A stretch of 64,000 nt of DNA, from the NCBI GenBank assembly GCA_009746045.1, contig RPFO01000082.1:4337241-4401240 (forward strand). The letters are read 5' to 3'. The translations under genes were made by a program, and so were the position numbers. Origin of the DNA: Mesostigma viride. Lineage: Eukaryota; Streptophyta; Mesostigmatophyceae; Mesostigmatales; Mesostigmataceae. Shown in pieces: positions 35,523 through 45,349 of the stretch (position 1 is the first letter of the stretch; each line of letters begins with the position of its first letter). A model generated the notes under the pieces. It was not told the DNA's origin. It did not search any database and saw only the letters and a program-made list of their open reading frames with translations.

Positions 35523-36404
35523 AGTTACGTTAAATAGTGCCGGAACCTTTTGCCGCCTGAGGCAAATCGGGCCGGAACACTATTTTGCCCGGAATAACCA
35601 CTTCCGAGCACCCAAGTTAATTCGGCCGAATTAACTTGGGTGCTCGGAAGTGGTTATTCCGGGCAAAATAGTGTTCCGGCCCGATTTGCCTCAGGCGGCA
35701 AAAGGTTCCGGCACTATTTAACGTAACTAAAACCTGGCCTCGTGGAGGGGGGACGAAGAGCCCGAGACATCCGCCTAGGCCGCTGAGCACGCACCACTAA
35801 ATGCGCCGGAGCTGCCTCAGTGAGGATTCGAACCCCTGACCTCCAAGGTGCACAGGTTTTAGTTACGTTAAATAGTGCCGGAACCTTTTGCCGCCTGAGG
35901 CAAATCGGGCCGGAACACTATTTTGCCCGGAATAACCACTTCCGAGCACCCAAGTTAATTCGGCCGACTTAACTTGGGTGCTCGGAAGTGGTTATTCCGG
36001 GCAAAATAGTGTTACGGACCGATTTGCCTCAGGCGGCAAAAGGTTCCGTCACTATTTAACGTAACTAAAACCTGTGCACCTTGGAGGTCAGGGGTTCGAA
36101 TCCTCACTGAGGCAGCTCCGGCGCATTTAGTGGTGCGTGCTCAGCGGCCTAGGCGGATGTCTCGGGCTCTTCGTCCCCCCTCCACGAGGCCAGGTTTTAG
36201 TTACGTTAAATAGTGCCGGAACCTTTTGCCGCCTGAGGCAAATCGGGCCGGAACACTATTTTGCCCGGAATAACCACTTCCGAGCACCCAAGTTAATTCG
36301 GCCGAATTAACTTGGGTGCTCGGAAGTGGTTATTCCGGGCAAAATAGTGTTCCGGCCCGATTTGCCTCAGGCGGCAAAAGGTTCCGGCACTATTTAACGT
36401 AACT
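35523..36404. mobile_element. Hairpin-core array (family A), H-core-H-core'-H
   Basis: Three 206-bp palindromes (35523-35728, 35861-36066, 36199-36404) alternate with two 132-bp cores in opposite orientation (35729-35860, 36067-36198). The total is 882 bp with 5-bp target duplication gaggt (35518-35522 and 36405-36409). The cores carry the tRNA B-box GGGGTTCGAATCC. The middle hairpin is imperfect: its arms come from two sequence variants. Confidence 0.92.
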
Positions 36405-36409
36405 GAGGT

Positions 36410-36482
36410 AGGCATATATATATATATATATATATATCTCCTATATATATATCTCCTATATATATATATCTCGGAGATATAT
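36410..36482. repeat. AT microsatellite with ctcc/ggag palindromes
   Basis: (TA)n interrupted by ctcc, ending in the palindrome ggagatatatatatatctcc. It joins the hairpin array to repeat family G copy 2. Confidence 0.9.
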
Positions 36483-36668
36483 ATATATCTCCGCCGTACG
36501 CGGGCTGATTTTGCGGTGCAGCAGGGCTATTAGGTTCCTCCCGTTAGGCGTTTCCATTGGTCTTATCGTAGTATAGAGCTTTGACATGGCTCTGTATATA
36601 GGTTTATAGCTGGGCGTTTGCTTTGGTTTGAGTGATTTCACTCTGCTGTAAGTAATTATATTTTTAAT
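36483..36668 (+). repeat. Repeat family G, copy 2
   Basis: Reverse-orientation copy of 30791-30973. On the plus strand the frame LRRTRADFAVQQGY ends at TAG and is followed by the same tail, then (AT)n. It interrupts the retrotransposon RT directly after the residues PRIDDIF, so RT palm and RNase H sequence were lost or displaced here. Confidence 0.65.
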
Positions 36669-36669
36669 A

Positions 36670-36906
36670 TATATATATATCTATACCAAATATATCATCA
36701 ATACGAGGTAGAGGGTATTTAGACTTCACAGTAATATCATTCAACTTCCTATAATCAGTAACTAGGCGAAACTTGCCATTTGGCTTAGGAACTAACAGGA
36801 CACCAGCTGAGTAGGGAGAGTTACTAGGCTCTATCAATCCTGCTTCTAATAGTGACACTAAAATCTGTTTTAGTTCCTTTAACTCGGTAGGGCCCATTCT
36901 ATACAT
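36670..36906 (-). pseudogene. Reverse transcriptase, fingers fragment
   Basis: The frame has [39 protein letters not shown] and [20 protein letters not shown] then LPRIDDIF, the start of gypsy RT (motifs 1-2). The catalytic Y-x-D-D motif does not appear. The frame runs into AT repeats. Confidence 0.85.
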
Positions 36907-36941
36907 CGGAGAGTGCGTAGGAACTGCACCGTCCTTGATAA

Positions 36942-37688
36942 CTACACGGTGTAAAACAGAACGAGGAGGAGGATAAGAAGGAGTCTTTTCTTCAAATACT
37001 TTGAGGAATCTATCACAGCCATGTATCTTACTATTTCATTTTCAGTAAATCCCACTCCTATTGTATCCACTGTGTTTATATCTATATCCACACTATTATT
37101 AGTGATAGGTATCTCCTGTACTTCTAACTGAAGGAACATACATAATAAATATCCATATTCCTTTAATTCAGAACGCAACTCATCATTGGACATTAATACT
37201 TCAGGTATAGGTCTTACAGGAGGATCAACAGGTGTAGGAGGAGTAATATCTACCAAGGATAAATTTTCCAATCTATAATGACGTTCTGGTACCCAGTAAG
37301 GGCTATCTGGAAACCAAATGACCATGGTATCATAATTAATAGTAATCTTATTATCCTGGTGCCAATCTAATCCTAGTAATACATCAGCGGTAGTGATAGG
37401 GCCTATAGTGGCCGTCAGGTTAACAGTACGTCCTTGTATGACCAGGGGAAGGGACACCGTACCCGGGGAATGACTGGTGCGACCATCAGCATAATGAACA
37501 GTGACGGGTTTGGTGTGAGGGGTAGGGACTAGTCCTAAACGCCTAACTAGGGCCTCGCTCACAAAGGAGCTAGCCGCACCGCTATCTATCAACACAGAGA
37601 CATTCAAGAGTTCATCAGCATGCAGGAAAGGGTCTACAACAGTGTGGGGAACGGTTAAACCACCATTCAAGAACATAAGAGGACGCAC
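36942..37688 (-). pseudogene. Retropepsin-type protease
   Basis: Contains VLIDSGAASSFVSEALVRRL (D-S-G active site; Asp then Ser-Gly) and TADVLLGLDWH, the usual second block. Then a linker leads toward RT, with a frame break near 36960. In related elements it cleaves the Gag-Pol polyprotein. It lies between gag and RT on the same strand. Confidence 0.85.
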
Positions 37689-37781
37689 ACGTAGTGGTAG
37701 GGAAGATTCAGCTCCTACAGAGGTTATAAAAACAGGCAGGCAAAAATTTTATCTGGGGTACTATCTAAGGACCTGTCCAGG

Positions 37782-39527
37782 TTACCCCCGGCTGACAGGC
37801 CTACTGTTCCCCCTCCCCCCCAAATCCATATGAACTAACCCCGAAGAAGACCCTGGCGAAAAAGCCACTGCTGGAGGGTCACGAGGGAGCGAAGAGGGTG
37901 CGGGAGCCTGATTATCATAGGGGAACCCTGGGGGTCCTGCCTGCACAGCATTCAGCCTACTAGGGGTAGCTGAGGGAATGCGTCCTGAAGTAGGACGAAT
38001 AGGAGCACGCTGAGGGGTACGAGGAGGGCGTGCGTCGGGATGAGGGGGAGCACCCGAAAGGAACTTGGGGCACTCACGTTTAAGATGACCTACTTCCTTA
38101 CAATGATAGCATGTGATATGAGAGACATCAAGAGCTGATAGATCAGCAACGCAGATATCTAATTCTTCTACATAGGAGTTCTCCTCCTCAGGGGTAAGGA
38201 TAATATTATTAATACGGGAACGGGTAGGGAGAGAAGGAGTGGTGAAGAAATCTGCTACTCGCAAGAGATGCTGGCGCACATGCTTGAGGGGCAGATCAGT
38301 AAAACGGTAGGCAGAGAACTGGCGCTTGACTTCACGTAATAAAGGTCTACTGAGGCCTTGGAGGAAGCGAGCACGTACTTCTGCACCCGACAAATCCCTA
38401 ATTCGTACCATCTGAGCATCAAACTCTTTCATATACTCCTTAAATGATTTAGTACCCTGCTGCAAGGTACCAAAGGCTAATCTATCCTGCCAATCTGAAT
38501 CAGGAGGACTAAATGGTTCTCTAAACGCTTAAACAATTCTGCTACAGAGTTAGGGTAGGCATGAGAGGCCAAAGACTCACACTGAATGAGGTTAGCAAGC
38601 TCAGGAGTAATGCAGGTTGTAAGATAGTGAGGAACTAATACAGCATCAGAGAGACGCCATCTATTATGATTCTGCCACGACTCTGTGTTCTGGGTGAGCA
38701 ACATAATAAAGTGAAAAACTGTTGAGGGGTAGACTTGACATCCAGCTTGGGAAGGTTAGCAAAGAGGGGAAGAGCAGGGGCTTAGGGGGATTAGAGGAGT
38801 CAGTTTTTCCCATAGGGCCACTATCTTCCACTGCTACATAAGCGGGATAGAAGGAAGGAAGAGGAAAAGTCTTGGGTAGGGGTCTAGAAGGGGCCACCGT
38901 TTCAGGATGGTGCCCATAAGAGAAGGGGACAGTATATTGCTCACGAAGAGAGGAGTAGGCAAAATGATCATAATTTCTATCATCTAGAGGCATGGTGCTG
39001 AAATCACTATTAACTTCTAAATCAGCCACACGGGTAGGGACCTGGGCTGCCTCATAGGCCGTCTCAGGGTAGGACCAGGAAGCAGGTGGGTAAAAGGGAA
39101 CTGCACTAGGGCGCCCAGAAGGGCCGACAGGAGCAGAGGCACGACCCGTGTTAAAAGCAGGCATGGAAGGCACAGGGTGGGAAGGAGGCCTAGAAGCATT
39201 GTTAGTTAGTGAGGACCTGCTGGAGGGGTGAGCCAAGGTTGCAGAAGGGGCAGGGGCCTGGTTCACAGCAAAAGAGGGTTCATCACTAAATCTGACTTGT
39301 GAGATACGTTGTTCATAGGTAGGTGGGGTGATTGAGGGACGACGGCGACCACCAGCAACAGGAGAAGGAGGTGAGGTACGCAGAATACCTTGAGGAGTGA
39401 GATGGTGTACCGTTTCCAAGGAGTCCCGTCGGTTACCACGAGTATTGTCAGTGTTATTATTATTAGTAGTAGTAGTATTATTATTATTGGTAGGTATAGG
39501 CGACATATCTCCACCCACTGGATCCAT
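37782..39527 (-). pseudogene. Gag with CCHC zinc knuckle, frameshifted
   Basis: Starts at ATG 39527 (MDPVGGDMSPIP, then Asn/Thr-rich). Three frames cover it: 39527-38664, 38704-38477 and 38465-37782; the breaks near 38700 and 38470 suggest single-base shifts. The middle holds WQNHNRWRLSDAVLVPHYLT and LQQGTKSFKEYMKEFDAQMV, the retrotransposon capsid pattern. The end has CYHCKEVGHLKREC, a nucleocapsid zinc knuckle. It is the structural protein of the virus-like particle. Confidence 0.8.
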
Positions 39528-39708
39528 CTTTAATTAGGTAAAGGAATAAGAATCTAGGTGAAAGCAACAAAGGAAAAGGAAAAACCTTGAAGGTCTGAAG
39601 CAAGAACAAAATTAAAATCAATCCTTTTTAACAACAGTAATGGATAGGGAACCAAACTCCAAAGTGAGAGGAGTATCTGAAACAGATGAAGATGCAGATG
39701 CAGCCCGT

Positions 39709-40020
39709 TTAGGGGGAGTCTGAAGAAGGAGGGGTGGCAAAGACTAGAGCTTCTACAGGAGGACGACCATGAGGAATAGGGCGTACATGCAGGCCTAAAT
39801 CTGTTTGGCTATGATCTAGGAGGAACTGCTGAGCTTCTTCGAAGGACATAAATTTCTTATACCTAATTACGTTGTATGCACGGTTCTGAACGATTTTCCT
39901 AGCGTCGGACCAAGAAAGGAAAATGGAGGACCATTGAGGCGTAATCACTACGTAATATTTAGCTAGACTATTATCGCTAGAAGAATGGGAAGGAGCAGTA
40001 AAAGATCGCCGCTGGCTCAT
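39709..40020 (-). CDS. Small ORF with RNase H1 N-terminal / Cauli_VI-like fold
   Basis: 103 aa from ATG 40020, between the 5' LTR and gag. The core KYYVVITPQWSSIFLSWSDA then YNVIRYKKFMSFEEAQQFLL has the layout of the hybrid-binding domain (K-Y/F-Y-V-V, S/W-S-D/E, Y-K-K-F, E-A-x2-F-L) found at the N-terminus of eukaryotic RNase H1 and in a few retroelements. That domain binds RNA-DNA hybrids. An ORF of this type in front of gag is unusual. The call rests on motif pattern only. A 67-codon open frame (40220-40017) overlaps its start by ATGA but has no ATG of its own. Confidence 0.6.
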   Translation of the reverse strand: MSQRRSFTAPSHSSSDNSLAKYYVVITPQWSSIFLSWSDARKIVQNRAYNVIRYKKFMSFEEAQQFLLDHSQTDLGLHVRPIPHGRPPVEALVFATPPSSDSP

Positions 40021-40520
40021 GGTAACGCACCTTGATCTTGAGTAGTCACGATAGGAGTGGAAGTGGTAGGAGTCGACTTAGCTGGGTTATCTGGATCACC
40101 GAAATGACGAGGGCGGCATTGGTCCAGCGCTCGTAGTCCTAAAGTCAGCGACCCAGTAAATTTCTGCGAGTGCGGCCGTCTAATGGGCAGCAACACGAAG
40201 GAAAAGGTGGAACCTACCAAGACGCTAATCGTCTCACTAACACCAAACCGAAACCATCACCTATCTACGACAGTAAGCAACATTTTTCAAGAAAACAAAA
40301 CGAGGAAAAGGAAAAGGAACTAGCTACGTGAGGAGTTCATCCGCTTTGAGCAGGTCTAACTTCTAGGCAGGGCGTGTCCCGAATCGGGCAGCACTACCCC
40401 CCCAGCTCGCAGGCGACCCGCCCATTACCTGTCAAGTAGGTGTCGTCTTCATTTTCCCAGCCGCGGAAGGGTTGATTCAATGACGTATGTTGCAAAGGAT
40501 CGTCGTCTCGCTCTCTATCT

Positions 40521-40538
40521 AAACTACCTCCGAGTCCA
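40521..40538 (-). promoter_or_regulatory. Candidate primer-binding site
   Basis: One base after the 5' LTR the minus strand reads TGGACTCGGAGG. TGG is the complement of a tRNA CCA end and the position is right. The tRNA could not be named. Confidence 0.55.
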
Positions 40539-40539
40539 T

Positions 40540-41113
40540 TGTTACGCCGCAAGCCTCGGCCTCCACCTCTACCTCTACCCGGCCTGATGCTACCTAAACT
40601 AGTTAATCCGCCTCTAGTTAAACCCCTAGCGAAAGACGAACGAGACGATCCAGATCTCAATGTGCATTGACATATGTACTACTATAATATGCCATAGGCC
40701 ATTTAACCAAACCCGTTTACTCCAGGAAAAGAGGAAGGAAACACAACTACACTGCCGTGACCCAAGCCTATATGTGTTAATTCATTTAACACACGCCGAG
40801 TGCCCACACAAGGAGCGGAACGTGCATAAATGGTCACCAACGGTCCAACAGGCTCGGGCCGACCTGGCCCTCGCCTTCAAAACCACAGAAACACAGGCAG
40901 GTGCACAGATGCACGCTGGTCCACTACATTCTACCAAAGGATGAGGACCACTAATAAAGTACGCGGCGCGGCGCCCAAAGGCACCCAATGTACCACAGTA
41001 CTGTTACGAGGACAGTAATGTCCCAATAGGAACTACACGTAAACCTAGGGACAACCGAGGCAAGAAACCTAATTTACGTCCGTAACTACAACGAATTGTT
41101 ACGCGACGTAACA
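40540..41113 (-). repeat. 5' LTR of the chromovirus
   Basis: 574 bp, partner of 24907-25478. It carries the element's promoter in this position. 40221-40539 is 5' leader with no gene. Confidence 0.95.
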
Positions 41114-41118
41114 CGGGT

Positions 41119-41215
41119 GTACGGCCTTGATGACTGTGACCGGGACACGCCTCCTTTCTTCAAGTCTCGTCGTCAACAGGGTCTGCTGGTTCGTCATGGT
41201 GGCTACAAGATGTGA
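41119..41215 (+). pseudogene. 3' tail of the split transposase
   Basis: Joined to 24906 at the cgggt duplication, the frame reads NRVYGLDDCDRDTPPFFKSR then HGGYKM and TGA at 41213-41215. The exact in-frame join is strong evidence for the intact gene before the LTR element landed. Confidence 0.75.
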
Positions 41216-41278
41216 TGTAAGAACTTGCATGACATGCAGGCGAGGACAAGTCATGTGGATTGTTTCTTCACTTACAGG

Positions 41279-41466
41279 CAGCCGACCTAGTGGTCCCAGC
41301 CCTGGTTGAACAACACATTTCCTCCCTCGCTCTTGCTTGGACTGCCATGCAGGACAGGATGAGGTGGCAGACCATTGTCCAGGCCCACACGTCAGCGCCC
41401 GTGGGCAAGCCCCCCCACCCCACCCCAGGAGGAAGTGGCGCTTTGCTGATGTTGAGTGAGCCCTGA
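41279..41466 (+). CDS. Possible exon, unrecognised
   Basis: A TTCTTCACTTACAG acceptor precedes a frame with ADLVVPALVEQHISSLALAW and MQDRMRWQTIVQAHTSAP to a stop at 41464-41466. It could be a last exon of the transposase gene if a splice removes the 41213 stop, or of another gene. 41467-42549 holds only repeats of families E and F. Confidence 0.35.
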
Positions 41467-41639
41467 TTTTTTAGATTAGCTTAGAGTTAGCTTAGTTAGG
41501 TTTCGTGGCTTCGCTCACGCCCACCCATCAGCATGCTAGCGAATACGTGCTACATGATGTCCCAACGGAGTCATATTCTAATTTAATGCAATTTACTGCC
41601 AGCACATGCTGTCCACAAGATCTCGTGATAATCCGGACC

Positions 41640-41815
41640 AATAAGTTGTGTGGGTGCAATAAGACCCATGTGAGCATATGATACTAAGGAGCGTGGGCAA
41701 GTGTTCTGATAATAGCCAGGACGTACATGCATGCACTGATTTACGAAAGTGACCCAATTAATTAATGAATTAATTAAACTCGTGCTCCCGTTGGGCCGGG
41801 AGTCACGGAGCATTA
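41640..41815. repeat. Family E repeat, third copy
   Basis: Contains gggtgcaataagacccatgt and aaggagcgtgggcaag as at 14630-14670, then TTAATTAATGAATTAATTAA, ctcgtgctcccgttg and gagtcacggagca, as at 14426-14480, but with the two blocks in changed order. Confidence 0.75.
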
Positions 41816-42361
41816 ACCCCAAGGTGTGGATGGAGGGATGGGTGCACGCAATCCTATACCGGTGTAAGCTATCTATACAGGCAGGCCGACGCAAACAGTC
41901 GTATGGTATATCTATGGTGCTGGCGACCCTAGCGATCTAATTGTCTAGCATGCCTCCCATGTTTGCAAACACGCTCCTTCCCCAATGCAGCTAGGGGGGG
42001 GTAAGTCCTCGATGACCTGGGCCCTCTTGGCCTTGTCCTGACTTACTCAATATCTCTGGCTTGGCCAGCATACCATTGACAATGAATGGAGCCTTAAGAT
42101 GTTGCAGCCAGTTGGAAATCACCAACTGCCACAACGCCAGAAACTTGTGAACATTGCCAAAGTGCATTCAGCTAGCTCAATGCATGGCATGGGGTAGAAG
42201 TTGGCAAGGTTGGCGGTGAGGGTCCACGTCTTGGCCCTGCACGTAAGAACAGGGAGGCAGTGATACAAGCTAGGGTGCTAGCTCCCTCGTTGTACGTGTA
42301 CATGGATGAATTATATTAAAAAAAATAATAACTTATGTGTCTCGCCCCTGCCATGAACGTG

Positions 42362-42480
42362 TGATTAATTAATTAGTAACATAACTCCGCTGGGAGAATA
42401 TGTACCCCATAGCCCTGAGAAGGGCATATGGCTTTTAATACACTCTGGGCTACTTCCTGCAGGTGGGGGAATGTAAACTG
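42362..42480. repeat. Family F repeat fragment
   Basis: ttaattaattagtaacataactccgctgggag, then ggcttttaatacactctggg and ctacttcctgcagg; the same blocks recur at 48663-48780 and, reversed, at 48280-48310. Confidence 0.65.
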
Positions 42481-42549
42481 CCACCTACTCGGGCACACAC
42501 CACGTACATGCACGAGTAGCATATGTCCTTCCACTTAAGATGAATATGG

Positions 42550-42735
42550 GGTAATCATACTGTACAGATGTAAGCAATCTTTCTACACACCTCATGGAGA
42601 AGTGGGTCTGTTGACTTGCGGACAAAGCACTTGGGCGACCTCCTGAACAGATCGTCCACCATGACGAAGAAAGCATAAACATCGTGCCCTGGCTGAGCTT
42701 GTAGCGTTCCCCTCAAGGCCTTTGCACTTGGGATG
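42550..42735 (-). pseudogene. Duplicated 3' fragment of the kinase gene
   Basis: About 185 bp that match 42818-43015, the end of the kinase coding region, at roughly 85-90% by eye. The shared words include cggacaaagcacttgggcga and gaagaaagcataaacatcgt. It lies just beyond the kinase stop, so it arose by partial tandem duplication. Confidence 0.8.
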
Positions 42736-42743
42736 CAACACGG

Positions 42744-43820
42744 TTACTGCTTGGGGTAAGCATCGGGCACGAATATGCGGGCTTTGTGGAACATGTCCGC
42801 CAGCCCGGCCATGTCAGGTAACACAATATCGTGCTTGTATTGTTGTCGAAAAGCAATCTTCCTACACAGCTCCCACAGAACTGGGTCCGTTGCCTTGCGG
42901 ACAAAGCACTTGGGCGACCTCCTGAACAGGTCGTCCACCATGACCAAGAAAGCATAAACATCGTGCTCTGGCCGAGCTTGTATCGTTCCCCTCAAGGCCT
43001 TTGCACTTGGATGCAAGACCGTGGCCGGGTGCCACCGGGACTGCCCCGGCACACGCATGGGCGCCATCTCGTTCACTCTGGTTGCCTGGCCCAGGTCTCC
43101 AATGTAGATGGTTGGCTCCGCCGTGCCCTCCTCAACCTTGTACAAAAAGTTGTCACACTTAAGATCGTTATGAATGATTCCAACCGAGTGCAAATTGGAT
43201 AAAACTTTGGCGCACTTCGCCAAGATGGGAGGCGTGCGCACATCAAAGGGACGGTTGTATTCGGAGGCATCACGGGCAGCCTTCAAGTCACCCGTCACCA
43301 TCTCCATGACTATGCCACCTACAGTCTCAACTGGGGCCCACAATCCTGCGACACGTGGACAGGTGCCCTCTCGACGCCCCGCAATGGTCATGAGAGCAGC
43401 TTCCCTGGCCACTCCAGCACTCAGATCCACAATTACCTGCTGTATGTGCACGAGGTTTGTGGCGCGCGGGATCTTTGCCACTTTCACGACCAGAGGATGG
43501 TCAAAGCCAGGTAAAGTGGACTTGACAAGGTGCACAGACCCAAAGAGGCCGGCGCCTAAGCGCTTCCCCAAACTCACGTGGGGGTACCGCATCAGGCCCC
43601 GCTCAACAATGTCCCAGGTTTCTGCACAGGTGGTCATCTCTGCCAGCCTGGCCTGCATTGCTTCCCACGCATTCGGTGTACCGCAGCAGGCGTCCGGACG
43701 CTTGGAAGCATCTTGTGCACGTACAACGCCGGTATGTCCTTTGCTGTGCAATGCTTCCTTGGTGTGCACCGAATGGCATGCCCCGGTGGGTGCCAGCGGG
43801 GGATCTGGGATGGTAGCCAA
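42744..43820 (-). CDS. Protein kinase-like protein
   Basis: Kinase landmarks in order: glycine loop LGKRLGAGLFGSVHLV, Lys in HPLVVKVAKI, alpha-C Glu in VAREAALM, hinge MEMVTGD, catalytic loop GIIHNDLKCDNFL (HND replaces the usual HRD), and GDLGQA in the DFG position. A short C-lobe ends PDAYPKQ. All key residues for phosphate transfer (Lys, catalytic Asp, Asn, metal Asp) are present, so activity is possible. HND instead of HRD means that it is not an RD kinase. First ATG in frame is 43658; the open frame continues to 43820 (a TTG), so an upstream exon is likely. A candidate first exon is 44194 downward (MESPVTATMENPVDI). The kinase subfamily is not recognised. Confidence 0.7.
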   Translation of the reverse strand: MATIPDPPLAPTGACHSVHTKEALHSKGHTGVVRAQDASKRPDACCGTPNAWEAMQARLAEMTTCAETWDIVERGLMRYPHVSLGKRLGAGLFGSVHLVKSTLPGFDHPLVVKVAKIPRATNLVHIQQVIVDLSAGVAREAALMTIAGRREGTCPRVAGLWAPVETVGGIVMEMVTGDLKAARDASEYNRPFDVRTPPILAKCAKVLSNLHSVGIIHNDLKCDNFLYKVEEGTAEPTIYIGDLGQATRVNEMAPMRVPGQSRWHPATVLHPSAKALRGTIQARPEHDVYAFLVMVDDLFRRSPKCFVRKATDPVLWELCRKIAFRQQYKHDIVLPDMAGLADMFHKARIFVPDAYPKQ

Positions 43821-43957
43821 ACAAAGTCACTGGCGACACGGCAACGTCGCGAGTCATCACAGCGGGGTTGACGGGGCGAACTGCAGCACAGGCGGGGATA
43901 GCCGTGGGGCGGGCGACACTCGCAGCCCCGGGCACTGGCCGGAAAGCGTGCAACCCA

Positions 43958-44194
43958 TCACGCCCAGGCATTATGGTGCTTCTCGCACCGAGTCACGTTG
44001 TCTTGACGAATAGGGGGAGCGGCGTTGCCACCCTCCATCGCCTGACTACGTATGCATTGAGTCGTCCCCCTCTTCTTCCCCCTCTTTTTCAACCGCCACC
44101 GGCGGACTGCTTCGGCCACTTGCCGCTTTCTCTTTTCCTGTTTTTGCGCGATGTCAACGGGATTTTCCATTGTGGCTGTAACGGGACTTTCCAT
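43958..44194 (-). CDS. Candidate first exon of the kinase gene, basic
   Basis: ATG 44194, MESPVTATMENPVDIAQKQE then KRKRQVAEAVRRWRLKKRGK. The strongly basic helix could be a nuclear signal. It is in another frame from the kinase, so a splice would be needed. The boundary could not be set. Confidence 0.3.
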   Translation of the reverse strand: MESPVTATMENPVDIAQKQEKRKRQVAEAVRRWRLKKRGKKRGTTQCIRSQAMEGGNAAPPIRQDNVTRCEKHHNAWA

Positions 44195-44558
44195 GGTGGT
44201 CGCTCGTAATTAATAATTTACATTAAGCGCAGGCTTTCGACCTTCGTTGTTCCATTTCAACACCCAACAACATCATCTTGTGTAACTTATGGTCTTGGGG
44301 GCAGTGCAGCTTGTCTGGACGATCGATCATGCAGACAAGCACACGTGACCCTGACCGAAATGATTACCAAAAAAGGACAAATGATTACAGTTGAATGCCC
44401 TTCACCGCTGGCTAGCACGCCGGCGATGGAGACGGGATTTTTTGTTGTTTGGGGAACCGATTGTGGGAGGCTGAGCCCGCAGCCGCCACTGATTGCTATT
44501 GAACCCTTGCAGCTGGCCAGGCCGCAAGGAGCTCAGCGGCGCGGCGCTAACCGATAAG

Positions 44559-44800
44559 GCATGCTCGAGCCTCTAACCCGAGACTACCGGTAGACTACCC
44601 GATAGTGCATGCTCGAGCCTCTAACCCGAGACTACCGGCACTCAGCGGATAGATGCCACTCGGGAGCACAACTATTACCGATTTTTACCGATGATTACAC
44701 ATGATTACACATGATTACACGTACATGATTACCAAAAAATGACAAATGATTACCGATTTTTACCGATGATTACACATGATTACATATGATTACACCCCCG
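44559..44800. repeat. Direct repeats upstream of family C array
   Basis: catgctcgagcctctaaccc followed by gagactaccgg occurs twice (about 44562 and 44612). Then gattaccgatttttaccgat and several atgattacac units repeat from 44675 to 44800. Confidence 0.85.
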
Positions 44801-45185
44801 TATTACATAGGAAGGTGTGACTATGTATTCCACCCAATGTACTCCAAGAGTACATAGGGTGGCACACTATGTACTCCAAGAGTACATAGTCCGGAGTACA
44901 TATGATCCGGGATTTCCGAATAGGGGACTGCCGACGCGGTGAGACACGCCCGTATTACATAGGAAGGAGTGACTATGTACTCCGGACTATGTACTCCAAG
45001 AGTACATAGTCCGGAGTGACTATGTACTCCAAGAGTACATAGTCCGGAGTACATATGATCCGGGATTTCCGAATAGGGGACTGCCGACGCGGTGAGACAC
45101 GCCCTTATTACATAGGAAGGAGTGACTATGTAATCCACACTATGTACTCCAAGAGTACATAGTGTGGAGTACATAGTGCCTCCAA
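44800..45185. repeat. Palindrome-core array (family C), inverted second copy
   Basis: Same palindromes (gactatgtactcc / gagtacatagtc) and core (gggatttccgaatagggg, gccgacgcggtgagacacgc) as 19072-20094 but reversed. It ends ggagtacatagtgcctccaatgca, matching the reversed start of the first array near 19100-19125. Confidence 0.85.
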
Positions 45186-45349
45186 TGCAAGCAGGTATTC
45201 TCTGTTGGTTTTTAATATTATTAGTTGGATAAATCTTTATAGGGAGGGGGGGAAGCTGCCGGCGTAGCTTAACGTTGATCACCGGCTGAGCGGCTGTGTT
45301 ATTTCGCAGGACACACGGGTGTTTTCAACAGGAAAGATCGACGCGAGGT

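Larger units (their letters stand above)
24907..41113 (-). mobile_element. Ty3/gypsy chromovirus-like LTR retrotransposon, with two nested insertions
   Basis: LTRs are 24907-25478 and 40540-41113. Target duplication cgggt is at 24902-24906 and 41114-41118. Reading on the minus strand the order is 5' LTR, primer site, RNase H1-N-like small ORF, gag with zinc knuckle, protease, RT (partial), integrase with chromodomain, extra ORF, polypurine tract, 3' LTR. Protease-RT-integrase order and the chromodomain place it with chromoviruses. The gag frame is shifted, RT lacks its palm and RNase H is mostly absent, so it cannot move by itself. It is inserted in the last exon of a DNA-transposon transposase and carries a pogo-like element and a hairpin array inside it. 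Confidence 0.92.

Noticed and set aside
36067-36198. Intact tRNA gene in the family A core
   Set aside because: Only T-arm and acceptor 3' strand are present; no D-arm, anticodon arm or A-box could be aligned.
40017-40220. Translational coupling by an ATGA overlap with an upstream ORF
   Set aside because: The upstream frame has no ATG, so a real coding ORF is not supported.
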